A stretch of 7,443 nt of DNA from Actinomycetes bacterium (GTDB lineage: Bacteria > Actinomycetota > Acidimicrobiia > Acidimicrobiales > Acidimicrobiaceae): assembly GCA_021823385.1 (NCBI GenBank), contig JAKAOC010000104.1:1-7443 (forward strand), read 5' to 3'. Both the position numbers and the translations under genes were made by a program. The notes beneath the pieces were generated by a model that worked only from the letters and a program-made list of their open reading frames with translations, had not been told where the DNA came from and searched no databases. This document shows positions 1 through 7,337 of the stretch, piece by piece; within the stretch, counting starts at the first letter, position 1; the number at the start of each line of letters is the position of its first letter.

Positions 1-197
1 AGGTCCTTGCCCGCCACGAAGATGTGGCCCGCGTCGGGACGCTCCTCGCGCAGCATCAGCCGGAGCAGCGACGTCTTGCCCGACCCCGAAGGGCCGACGA
101 GGAAGACGAACTCGCCCCGCTGGATGGTGAGCGAGCAGTCCCTCAATGCGTACTGCCCAGCCTTGTAAGACTTGGTTACACGGTCAACTTTTATCAC
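1..197 (-). CDS. ftsE: Cell division ATP-binding protein FtsE, N-terminal part (cut by window edge)
   Basis: These are the first 65 codons of an ABC-transporter ATPase that runs off the low-coordinate end of the window. The GTG at 197-195 is chosen because the protein then begins VIKVDRVTKSY, matching the usual FtsE start. Visible features are the aromatic A-loop residue (Y11) and the stretch EFVFLVGPSGSGKTS (residues 29-43), with the Walker A P-loop at 35-43. The wording 'GEFVFLVGPSGSGKTS' is typical of FtsE. In the family, FtsE pairs with the membrane protein FtsX; ATP hydrolysis at the division site is transmitted to periplasmic or cell-wall hydrolases. The position directly after prfB fits the common actinobacterial order prfB-ftsE-ftsX-smpB; ftsX would be expected just outside the window. 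The Shine-Dalgarno is weak (GGACGGG about 4 bases before the start). A generic ABC ATPase cannot be excluded from the fragment alone, but context makes FtsE much more likely. Confidence 0.88.
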   Translation of the reverse strand, partial: MIKVDRVTKSYKAGQYALRDCSLTIQRGEFVFLVGPSGSGKTSLLRLMLREERPDAGHIFVAGKD

Positions 198-221
198 GCG
201 ACCCGTCCGAAATCGTGCCCA

Positions 222-241
222 GGGCCGGACGTTGCCGGCCC
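222..241 (-). terminator. GC-rich hairpin between prfB and ftsE, possible terminator
   Basis: A perfect 7-bp inverted repeat (GGGCCGG at 222-228 and CCGGCCC at 235-241) with a 6-base loop begins 8 bases beyond the prfB stop. On the minus strand it is followed by TGGGCACGATTTCGG, so there is no proper T-tract. It could be a U-poor terminator, a transcript-stabilising hairpin, or partial attenuation before ftsE. The stem is directly visible; the role is inference. Confidence 0.4.
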
Positions 242-249
242 GAGGGCGC

Positions 250-1380
250 CTACTGCGACTGACTCCTGTGCCACCTCAGGTATGCCTCCATGAAGGGTGA
301 GACTTCGCCGTCGAGGACCCCATCCACCGCTCCGGTCTCGAAGCCGGTGCGCAGGTCCTTGACAAGCTGATAAGGGGCGAGAACGTAGGAGCGGATCTGG
401 TTGCCCCAGCTCATCTCCTGCGCCGAACCCGCCATCACCTCACGCGCCTGCCGCCTGTTCTCCTCTTCGAGGTCGAGCAGCTTGGCGGCTAAAAACTGCA
501 TGGCCTTGGCCTTGTTCTGGTGCTGAGAACGCTCGTTCTGACAGGAAACCACTATCCCGGTGGGAAGGTGGGTGATCCGCACCGCCGAATCGGTGACGTT
601 GACGTGCTGGCCCCCTGCGCCCGAGGAGCGATAGGTGTCGATGCGCAGCTCTTTTTCGTCGATCTGCACTTCCGTGACCGCCTCGGTGAGAGGAAACACC
701 TGCACCAGGGCGAAGGAGGTCTCGCGCGAGTGCTTGGCATTGAAGGGCGACATCCGCACCAGCCGATGAACTCCCCGCTCCCCCTGCAGCATGCCGTAGG
801 CGTAGCGTCCGCGGACCACGATCGTCGCCGAGAGTATTCCGGCCTCTTGGCCGGGTGAGATGTCGTCGATCTCGAATTCGTATCCGCTGGTATCGGCCCA
901 ACGCTGGTACATGCGCACCAGCATCTCTGCCCAGTCTTGAGCGTCAGTGCCGCCGGCGCGCGGCTTGATCTCCAGAATGGCGTCGCTCTCGTCGTGCTCA
1001 CCTGAGAAGAGCGCCCGCATTTCCAGCTCGTCCAGGCGCTTGGAGAGCTTGCCGACCTCCTCGGCGTACTCGGCGGCCAGGACCGGATCCTCATCCTCGC
1101 CCAAGAGCTCCTCGAGGGCCCTCAGGTCGCCCAGCTTTGCCTCGAGGCCTTCCACCGTCCTCTTGTCGTCCAGTAGCAAGTTGTACTCGCCGGTGAGGGT
1201 GCGCCCGCGCTCGGGGTCGTTCCAAAGGTCAGGAGAGGCGACTATCGCCTCCAGCTCCGCCAGGCGAGGGGTGGACCTGTCGACCTTGAGGTACTCCCTT
1301 GCCTCGCTAACGCGCTTGGCCAGAGCCTCTAGCTCGTCTGAGTAGGATCGCAACCTGCAGTAACCGTCCGCGCTAGACAA
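250..1380 (-). CDS. prfB: Peptide chain release factor 2 (RF2)
   Basis: The 376-residue protein is a full-length class I release factor that recognises UGA and UAA stop codons in the ribosomal A site and triggers hydrolysis of peptidyl-tRNA. The stop-codon-reading tripeptide SPF, diagnostic of RF2 rather than RF1 (PxT), is at residues 211-213. The catalytic GGQ loop is at 256-258 within RSSGAGGQHVNVTDSAVRIT. The coiled N-terminal domain covers roughly residues 15-130. The start is uncertain: the open frame begins with TTG at 1380, preceded only by AGGTCC; a second TTG at 1353 gives MRSYSDELEALAKR, which aligns better with actinobacterial RF2 starts and has GGACGG 10 bases upstream. Unlike E. 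coli prfB there is no in-frame TGA and no +1 frameshift; residues REYLKVD occupy that place. The gene follows secA by 45 bases and precedes ftsE, the usual neighbourhood. The family call is very secure. Confidence 0.97.
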   Translation of the reverse strand: MSSADGYCRLRSYSDELEALAKRVSEAREYLKVDRSTPRLAELEAIVASPDLWNDPERGRTLTGEYNLLLDDKRTVEGLEAKLGDLRALEELLGEDEDPVLAAEYAEEVGKLSKRLDELEMRALFSGEHDESDAILEIKPRAGGTDAQDWAEMLVRMYQRWADTSGYEFEIDDISPGQEAGILSATIVVRGRYAYGMLQGERGVHRLVRMSPFNAKHSRETSFALVQVFPLTEAVTEVQIDEKELRIDTYRSSGAGGQHVNVTDSAVRITHLPTGIVVSCQNERSQHQNKAKAMQFLAAKLLDLEEENRRQAREVMAGSAQEMSWGNQIRSYVLAPYQLVKDLRTGFETGAVDGVLDGEVSPFMEAYLRWHRSQSQ

Positions 1381-1425
1381 TAGGACCTAGGCGCCGACTT
1401 CTGTCGACGAGACCGGGACTCCAAT

Positions 1426-4134
1426 CTAGTCGACGGCGGCCCCGTGGCAGTGCTTGTACTTCTTTCCGCTGCCGCACCAGCACTTGTCGTTCCGACCCAG
1501 CTTGTGAGCCACATCCGGCACGACGACCTCGCCACCCAGGGAAAACGCCTCCAGCCCGGTCACCGGTCCGGTTGCGTCCTGGGCCAATTCGGACACCTCG
1601 GATTGGGCGCTTTGATAGAAGGCCTGCGCCAGGTCGGTGCCGATGGCCAAAGCGGGCGCCTCCACCACGACCTCCATGCGCATCACGTAGCGGAGATAGT
1701 CCGTGTCGATGAGTTCGACCAGCTTGCCGAACATCTCGAAACCTTCACGCTGCCAGGCAACCAGGGGATCCTGTTGGCCCATGGCACGCAGGTTGATGCC
1801 CTCGCGCAAGTAGTCCATCTCGGCCAGGTGCTCACGCCAGCGCATGTCGATCGCGTTCAGCATCGCCTCGCGCTCCACCGCACGCATGGTCTCGGCCCCG
1901 CCGGGAATCTCGGCCTCGCGCGACTGGTAGTGCTCGGTGGCTTCGGCGAGGAGGCTCTCGACGAGCTGCTCCTTGGAGACCGCCTCCTGCAGGTCCTCCA
2001 AGTGGAATTCAGTCGGGTAGATCTGCGTGGCTTCCGCAAGCAGGCGCTCGAACTCCCAGTTCTCGGAGAAATCCCCGGGGCAGGTCTCCTCGACCACCCG
2101 CTCGAGAGCCTCCTCCAGGACCTCGAGGGTGCGGGCGCGAAGGTCCTCGCCCTCCAGCACCTCGAGCCGCCTTGCGTAGATCACCTTGCGCTGCTCGTTC
2201 AAGACTTCGTCGTACTTGAGCACTTCCTTGCGGATCTCGGCATTCTTGCCCTCGACCGTCGTCTGGGCGCGCTCGATCGCCCGTGAGACCATCCGGTTCT
2301 CGATGGGCAACTCGTCCGGGAAGGTGCGCTCAAGGATTGAGGAGACCGCGCCGGTGGCGAAAAGGCGCATGAGGTCGTCCTGCAGCGAGAGGAAGAAGCG
2401 CGACTCTCCGGGATCGCCCTGGCGGCCGGAGCGGCCACGCAGCTGGTTGTCGATTCGGCGCGACTCGTGCCGCTCGGAGCCAAGAACGTACAGTCCCCCC
2501 AGCTCGCGAATCTGGGAGGCCTCCTGAGCGCACTGCTCCTTGAACTTGGCCAGCAACTCCGCGCGGGTGGCGGCGTAATCCTCGTCCGCCGGCGTCAGTC
2601 CGCGGGCGGCCATCTCGTTGTCGGCAAGGCCCTCCGGGTTGCCGCCCAGCAGGATGTCGACGCCGCGGCCGGCCATGTTGGTCGCCACGGTGACACCCTT
2701 GAGGCGCCCCGCCTGGGCGACGATCGCCGCCTCACGCTGATGCTGCTTCGCATTCAGCACCTGGTGCGGTATGCCCTTCTGGGTCAGATAGTGAGACAGC
2801 AGCTCGGACTTTGCCACCGAAGCGGTGCCGACCAGGACCGGCTGGCCCTCGCCATAGCGTTCTTCGATGTCGTCGGCCACGGCCAGGAACTTGGCGTGCT
2901 CGGTCTTGTAGACCAAATCCGCAAAGTCCTCGCGCCGAACCTCTGCGTTGGTGGGGATCGGCACCACCTGCAGGTTGTAGGTGCCCGCGAACTCGGCGGC
3001 CTCGGTCTCGGCGGTTCCGGTCATCCCCGCCAGCTTCTCGTACATGCGGAAGTAGTTCTGCAGGGTGACCGTGGCCCAGGTGTGGTTCTCCTCCTTGATC
3101 TTCACCCGTTCCTTGGCCTCCACCGCCTGGTGGAGCCCTTCGGACCAGCGCCTTCCCTCCAGGATTCGCCCGGTGAACTCGTCGACGATCTTCACGTCGC
3201 CGTGGTCGACTATGTAGTCCTTGTCCCGCTGATAAAGCTCCTTGGCGCGAAGCGCCTGGGTGAGCTGATGGAGGTGGTCGACGATGCTCGGGTCGTAGAG
3301 GTTCGCGACCTGGAGGGCGCTTTCGACCTTGTCGATGCCGCTCTCGTTCGGATAGACGATCTTCTTCTCCTCGTCCACCTCGTAGTCGACACCCCGCCTC
3401 AGGGTCCGCACGATGGAGGCGAACTGGTAGTAGACCTGGGGCGGATCACCAGTTGGGCCGGCAATGATCAGCGGAGTCCGGGCCTCGTCGATGAGGATGG
3501 AGTCCACCTCGTCGACGATGGCATAGATGTGCCCCCGCTGAACCAGCTCGGGCAGGCTCTTGGCCATGTTGTCGCGCAGGTAGTCGAAGCCGAATTCGGT
3601 ATTGGTGCCATAGGTGACGTCCGCTTGGTAGGCGGCGCGCCGCTCGACGGGATCCTCCATCGAGGGGAGCACCAAGCCGACCGAAAGCCCGAGGAACTCG
3701 TAGATCTGTCCCATCCATACCGAGTCGCGGGTGGACAGGTAATCGTTCACTGTGACGACGTGGACGCCACGCCCTTCCAAGGCGTTCAGGTAGACGGGAA
3801 GCGAGGAGACCAGCGTCTTGCCCTCGCCGGTCTTCATCTCCGCGATCCAGCCGAAATGAAGCGCCATCCCGCCCATCAGCTGCACGTCGTACGGGCGCTG
3901 CCCGATGGTTCGCTTGGCCGCCTCGCGGACGACCGCGAACGCCTCGACCAGAAGGTCGTCCAGGTCCTCGCCCTCGGCCAGCCTGGCCTTGAACTCGTCG
4001 GTCTTGCTGCGGAGCTCGGCGTCGCTCAGCGCCTCGATCTCGGGCTCCAGCTCATTGATCATCGGCACTATCTCGGCCAGCCGGCGCAGCTTCTTGCCCT
4101 CGCCCGCCCTCAGTACCTTGGAAAACACGCTCAT
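1426..4134 (-). CDS. secA: Preprotein translocase ATPase SecA
   Basis: The 902-residue protein is the motor of the general secretion pathway: it binds unfolded preproteins and pushes them through the SecYEG channel using ATP. Domains in order: NBD1 with Walker A MKTGEGKT (100-107) and Walker B DEVDS (208-212, in VDEVDSILIDEARTPL); preprotein cross-linking domain around 226-370; MTGTAETEA (371-379); NBD2 with NMAGRGVDI (486-494) and the arginine-finger motif QLRGRSGRQGDPG (564-576); then the helical scaffold/wing region including MRWREHLAEMDYLREGINLR (764-783). The C-terminal SEC-C zinc motif is intact (C885, C887, C896, H897), which in other bacteria binds SecB or ribosomes. Length is normal, and presence of the zinc tail argues for the canonical housekeeping SecA rather than an accessory SecA2. 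The ATG at 4134 is chosen because MSVFSKVLRAGEGKK matches the family N-terminus, but no Shine-Dalgarno precedes it. The gene sits between hpf and prfB, an order conserved from Bacillus to actinobacteria. Confidence 0.98.
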   Translation of the reverse strand: MSVFSKVLRAGEGKKLRRLAEIVPMINELEPEIEALSDAELRSKTDEFKARLAEGEDLDDLLVEAFAVVREAAKRTIGQRPYDVQLMGGMALHFGWIAEMKTGEGKTLVSSLPVYLNALEGRGVHVVTVNDYLSTRDSVWMGQIYEFLGLSVGLVLPSMEDPVERRAAYQADVTYGTNTEFGFDYLRDNMAKSLPELVQRGHIYAIVDEVDSILIDEARTPLIIAGPTGDPPQVYYQFASIVRTLRRGVDYEVDEEKKIVYPNESGIDKVESALQVANLYDPSIVDHLHQLTQALRAKELYQRDKDYIVDHGDVKIVDEFTGRILEGRRWSEGLHQAVEAKERVKIKEENHTWATVTLQNYFRMYEKLAGMTGTAETEAAEFAGTYNLQVVPIPTNAEVRREDFADLVYKTEHAKFLAVADDIEERYGEGQPVLVGTASVAKSELLSHYLTQKGIPHQVLNAKQHQREAAIVAQAGRLKGVTVATNMAGRGVDILLGGNPEGLADNEMAARGLTPADEDYAATRAELLAKFKEQCAQEASQIRELGGLYVLGSERHESRRIDNQLRGRSGRQGDPGESRFFLSLQDDLMRLFATGAVSSILERTFPDELPIENRMVSRAIERAQTTVEGKNAEIRKEVLKYDEVLNEQRKVIYARRLEVLEGEDLRARTLEVLEEALERVVEETCPGDFSENWEFERLLAEATQIYPTEFHLEDLQEAVSKEQLVESLLAEATEHYQSREAEIPGGAETMRAVEREAMLNAIDMRWREHLAEMDYLREGINLRAMGQQDPLVAWQREGFEMFGKLVELIDTDYLRYVMRMEVVVEAPALAIGTDLAQAFYQSAQSEVSELAQDATGPVTGLEAFSLGGEVVVPDVAHKLGRNDKCWCGSGKKYKHCHGAAVD

Positions 4135-4143
4135 TGGTTAACA

Positions 4144-4149
4144 ATCGTA
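4144..4149 (-). promoter_or_regulatory. Possible -10 element for secA (near-leaderless start)
   Basis: Reading the minus strand, TACGAT fits the actinobacterial -10 pattern TANNNT and ends 9 bases before the secA ATG. No good -35 hexamer lies 16-18 bases upstream. If used, transcription would begin about 3 bases before the ATG, which would explain the absence of a Shine-Dalgarno. This is inference from spacing only. Confidence 0.3.
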
Positions 4150-4198
4150 CCCAACGGCGCGTGCTTGGCTCTCTTGAGGGGCAAGCGAGCTGCTGATT

Positions 4199-4232
4199 CA
4201 AAGGGGCGGGGGCTCACTTCCACACCCCTTTG
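4199..4232 (-). terminator. Inverted repeat after hpf, possible terminator
   Basis: An 8-bp perfect inverted repeat, CAAAGGGG (4199-4206) and CCCCTTTG (4225-4232), encloses an 18-base loop and starts 4 bases beyond the hpf stop codon. On the minus strand only three T residues follow the C-run, then GAATC, so a classic U-tract is lacking. It separates hpf from the possible secA promoter, which fits a weak terminator or a read-through attenuator. Confidence 0.35.
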
Positions 4233-4236
4233 CGGG

Positions 4237-4806
4237 CTAGAAGTTGTCCACCGCGTCGATCAGGCCGACGTTCCCGTCGTTGCGCTGATACACCACGGCC
4301 GGCCGGCCCGTCTCGTGGTTGGTGAAGAAGTAGAAGCTATGGCTGAGCAGCTGCATCTGCAGCGCCGCCTCCGCGGGCGTCATGGTCGTGATTTTGAAGG
4401 TTTTGGACTTGACGATCCTGGCTCCGCCGAGCAGGGCGAGTTCGTCGAAGCTCTCTTCCTCGGGGACCTCGGGCGCGACCTTGGGGGCACGATGCTGGGG
4501 CTGGGACCTGTCGACCAGCTTCCCCTTCAGCCTTTCCAGCCTGTGCTCCAGGCGATCATAGACACGATCCGCCGCTGCGAGAACTCCGATCCCCGACCCT
4601 TTTGCACGCACCACCACCCCGGGCGAATGCACGGTCACCTCGCAGATCTCCTTCTCGGGGATGCTCGGATTGCGCTCCTCGAAAAGCTTCACCTCGACGC
4701 GGGCATTGGCATCCGCCAGTTGGTTGAGGCGAGAGAACTTTTCGCGAATCACGTCCCGATCTGCGTCGGAGAGGGAAACGCCCTTGGTCTTGAACGAAAA
4801 GTCCAA
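4237..4806 (-). CDS. hpf: Ribosome hibernation promoting factor, long form (HPF/YfiA family)
   Basis: The 189-residue protein has the two-domain layout of long HPF. The N-terminal S30AE/YfiA fold (about residues 1-100, MDFSFKTKGVSLSDADRDVI at the start) binds the 30S decoding region. A proline/acid-rich linker (about 101-128) leads to the C-terminal dimerisation domain (about 129-189), recognisable by FKITTMTPAEAALQMQLL and SHSFYFFTNHETGRPAVVYQ followed by RNDGNVGLI. In the family the long form joins two 70S ribosomes into inactive 100S dimers during starvation or stress. The start is TTG at 4806: it is preceded by a near-perfect Shine-Dalgarno, no ATG occurs in frame until residue 142, and the N-terminus aligns with the family. 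A promoter candidate lies about 62 bases upstream, so the gene is probably transcribed apart from ahcY. It is followed by secA, as in many Gram-positive bacteria. Function is assigned by family; ribosome binding is not shown by sequence alone. Confidence 0.95.
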   Translation of the reverse strand: MDFSFKTKGVSLSDADRDVIREKFSRLNQLADANARVEVKLFEERNPSIPEKEICEVTVHSPGVVVRAKGSGIGVLAAADRVYDRLEHRLERLKGKLVDRSQPQHRAPKVAPEVPEEESFDELALLGGARIVKSKTFKITTMTPAEAALQMQLLSHSFYFFTNHETGRPAVVYQRNDGNVGLIDAVDNF

Positions 4807-4810
4807 ATCT

Positions 4811-4816
4811 CCTCCT
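4811..4816 (-). promoter_or_regulatory. Strong Shine-Dalgarno of hpf, fixes a TTG start
   Basis: The minus strand reads AAAAGGAGGAGAT followed by TTG. AAAGGAGG matches eight bases complementary to the 16S rRNA 3' end, the best ribosome binding site in the window. Only 4 bases separate AGGAGG from the TTG, slightly short. A strong site in front of a weak start codon makes 4806 the convincing hpf start. Confidence 0.75.
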
Positions 4817-4826
4817 TTTGCCGTCT

Positions 4827-4838
4827 AGGCCGCGGCCT
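4827..4838 (-). repeat. 12-bp perfect palindrome in the hpf leader
   Basis: AGGCCGCGGCCT is its own reverse complement and lies between the promoter candidate and the Shine-Dalgarno of hpf, ending 11 bases upstream of the AGGAGG box. Flanking GCCG and CGGC could extend it into a longer imperfect hairpin. It could be a transcription-factor site or an RNA hairpin affecting ribosome access, but in GC-rich DNA it may also be chance. Confidence 0.35.
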
Positions 4839-4867
4839 CGGCGGGGCCGATGCAGGGCCTTGCCTTC

Positions 4868-4896
4868 AAGATATGGCAGAATACCACGCTTCGCAA
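4868..4896 (-). promoter_or_regulatory. Sigma70-type promoter candidate for hpf
   Basis: On the minus strand TTGCGA (4896-4891) and TATCTT (4873-4868) are separated by exactly 17 bases, close to the housekeeping consensus TTGACA-17-TATAAT. Predicted transcription start is near 4861, giving a leader of about 55 bases before the hpf TTG. The stretch is noticeably more AT-rich than its surroundings. A second option is an extended -10, TGGTATTCT, inside the spacer, which lacks a good -35. No stress-sigma consensus was recognised. Confidence 0.5.
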
Positions 4897-4932
4897 GGAT
4901 AAAGCTCCCTGGTGGCGGCATATGAGACGATT

Positions 4933-6282
<1,350 letters not shown>

Positions 6283-7335
6283 TCAGACCACCGCGCTCTT
6301 CAGCTGTGCCTTGAGCGCGTTCAGCACCGGAATCGGCCCCGGGTCAACCCCGTAGGCTCCGGCGAGATGCAGGGAGACGAAGTCTCCGACCAGCGCCAGA
6401 TCGAAGAACTGCGCCAGCTCCCCCTCCCCCTGGGCACGCACCTCGATGGCTTCGTGCACATAGGGGTCGATGAAGTCGGCGGTTATCTCGTAGCGCCTGT
6501 TGATCTGGGGATGCTCGTTATCGTGACGCAACCGCACCACGGCAAGGTCCCGCTTGGTCGTCTCGGCCAGGCTGCTCCACCCGGCGAGCTCGTTGTGGCA
6601 GTTCTCCGGGTAGATGGAGGCAAAAGCCATGGCCTTGGCGTTCTCGTTGATCTGCGCCCTCCAGCGGGTTGTGGCGGCCTTGCCCACGGACCCGGCCGAA
6701 TGCAGCATGGAGAGCTTGCCCTCCAGATGCCGGGCGATCTCCTCGGCCTGGGAGCGCCGGCTGATCAATTGGTCACGGCGACGCTGCAGTTGCGAGACGG
6801 TCTGGTCTATCCAATAGCCGCCCCCGGGAAAGAGGCCGATGGCGTCCAAAACCGCCAGGGGTGGAATCGAGACGGCCCCCAGGGCCGCGCGAGGTTGGGG
6901 GATGGATTCTGGCACCGGGATGAGGAGCGAGCCGGTATCGCGCGCCATCTGGGCCAGCTCTCCTCCGGCGGCGATGAATACCACCTGCGCCCCGAGCTCG
7001 AGAGCCATGCCCGCGGCCTCGACGGTCTCCTCGGTGGCACCGGAAAAGGAGATGGCAAAGACGAGGGTGCCGGTGGAAACATAAGCCGGGATGGTGTAGG
7101 ACTTGACCACCGTTGCGGGCACCGGCAACACCGGACCGGCCGCGGCCACCAGCACGTCGCCGGCGATTCCGGAGCCGCCCATGCCAAAGACGACGATGTT
7201 CTCCACCTTCTCGCGGTCGGGAAGACCAGGGAGTTCCGCCACCTGCGCAGCGGCAGCCGCCACCTGTTCGGGCAGCGAAGCGGTGACGTCCCACATGCCC
7301 AGCGAATCGGCAGCTTCGTACGGCCACTCGCTCAT
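6283..7335 (-). CDS. SIS-domain bifunctional phosphoglucose/phosphomannose isomerase family protein
   Basis: The 350-residue protein has two sugar isomerase (SIS) domains and matches the PGI/PMI family, which interconverts glucose-6-phosphate or mannose-6-phosphate with fructose-6-phosphate in the cytosol. Visible motifs: VFGMGGSGIAGDV (49-61) and the phosphate-binding loop SFSGATEET (96-104) in the first domain; the PR-x-ALG segment with R149; NENAKAMAF (230-238) with the probable catalytic base E231; ENCHNELAGW with H247; and the C-terminal GVDPGPIPVLNALK with K342. R149, E231, H247 and K342 correspond to the catalytic residues described for the Pyrobaculum enzyme, so activity is likely retained, although actinobacterial relatives (TobH-like) are often of unproven function. 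The ATG at 7335 has an AGG about 5 bases upstream and begins 2 bases after the preceding gene's stop, suggesting translational coupling. It probably supplies glycolysis/gluconeogenesis or GDP-mannose synthesis. Substrate preference cannot be read from the sequence. Confidence 0.87.
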   Translation of the reverse strand: MSEWPYEAADSLGMWDVTASLPEQVAAAAAQVAELPGLPDREKVENIVVFGMGGSGIAGDVLVAAAGPVLPVPATVVKSYTIPAYVSTGTLVFAISFSGATEETVEAAGMALELGAQVVFIAAGGELAQMARDTGSLLIPVPESIPQPRAALGAVSIPPLAVLDAIGLFPGGGYWIDQTVSQLQRRRDQLISRRSQAEEIARHLEGKLSMLHSAGSVGKAATTRWRAQINENAKAMAFASIYPENCHNELAGWSSLAETTKRDLAVVRLRHDNEHPQINRRYEITADFIDPYVHEAIEVRAQGEGELAQFFDLALVGDFVSLHLAGAYGVDPGPIPVLNALKAQLKSAVV

Positions 7336-7337
7336 CT

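Noticed and set aside
24..293. 89-codon plus-strand open frame at the left edge
   Set aside because: Overlaps ftsE and the prfB end on the opposite strand, spans the intergenic hairpin and has no domain; FtsE's Walker A settles the coding strand.
1381..1425. Terminator or promoter in the secA-prfB gap
   Set aside because: Only short palindromes (CCTAGG, GGCGCC, GTCGAC) and a 4-bp stem with loop AGAA are present; nothing exceeds what GC-rich sequence gives by chance. Read-through from secA into prfB is the simpler view.
2467..4902. 811-codon plus-strand open frame opposite secA and hpf
   Set aside because: It mirrors real genes in the antisense direction; its Leu/Val/Gly/His/Asp-rich composition with no recognisable domain is the usual shadow of GC-rich codon use. 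SecA and Hpf on the other strand have full motif support.
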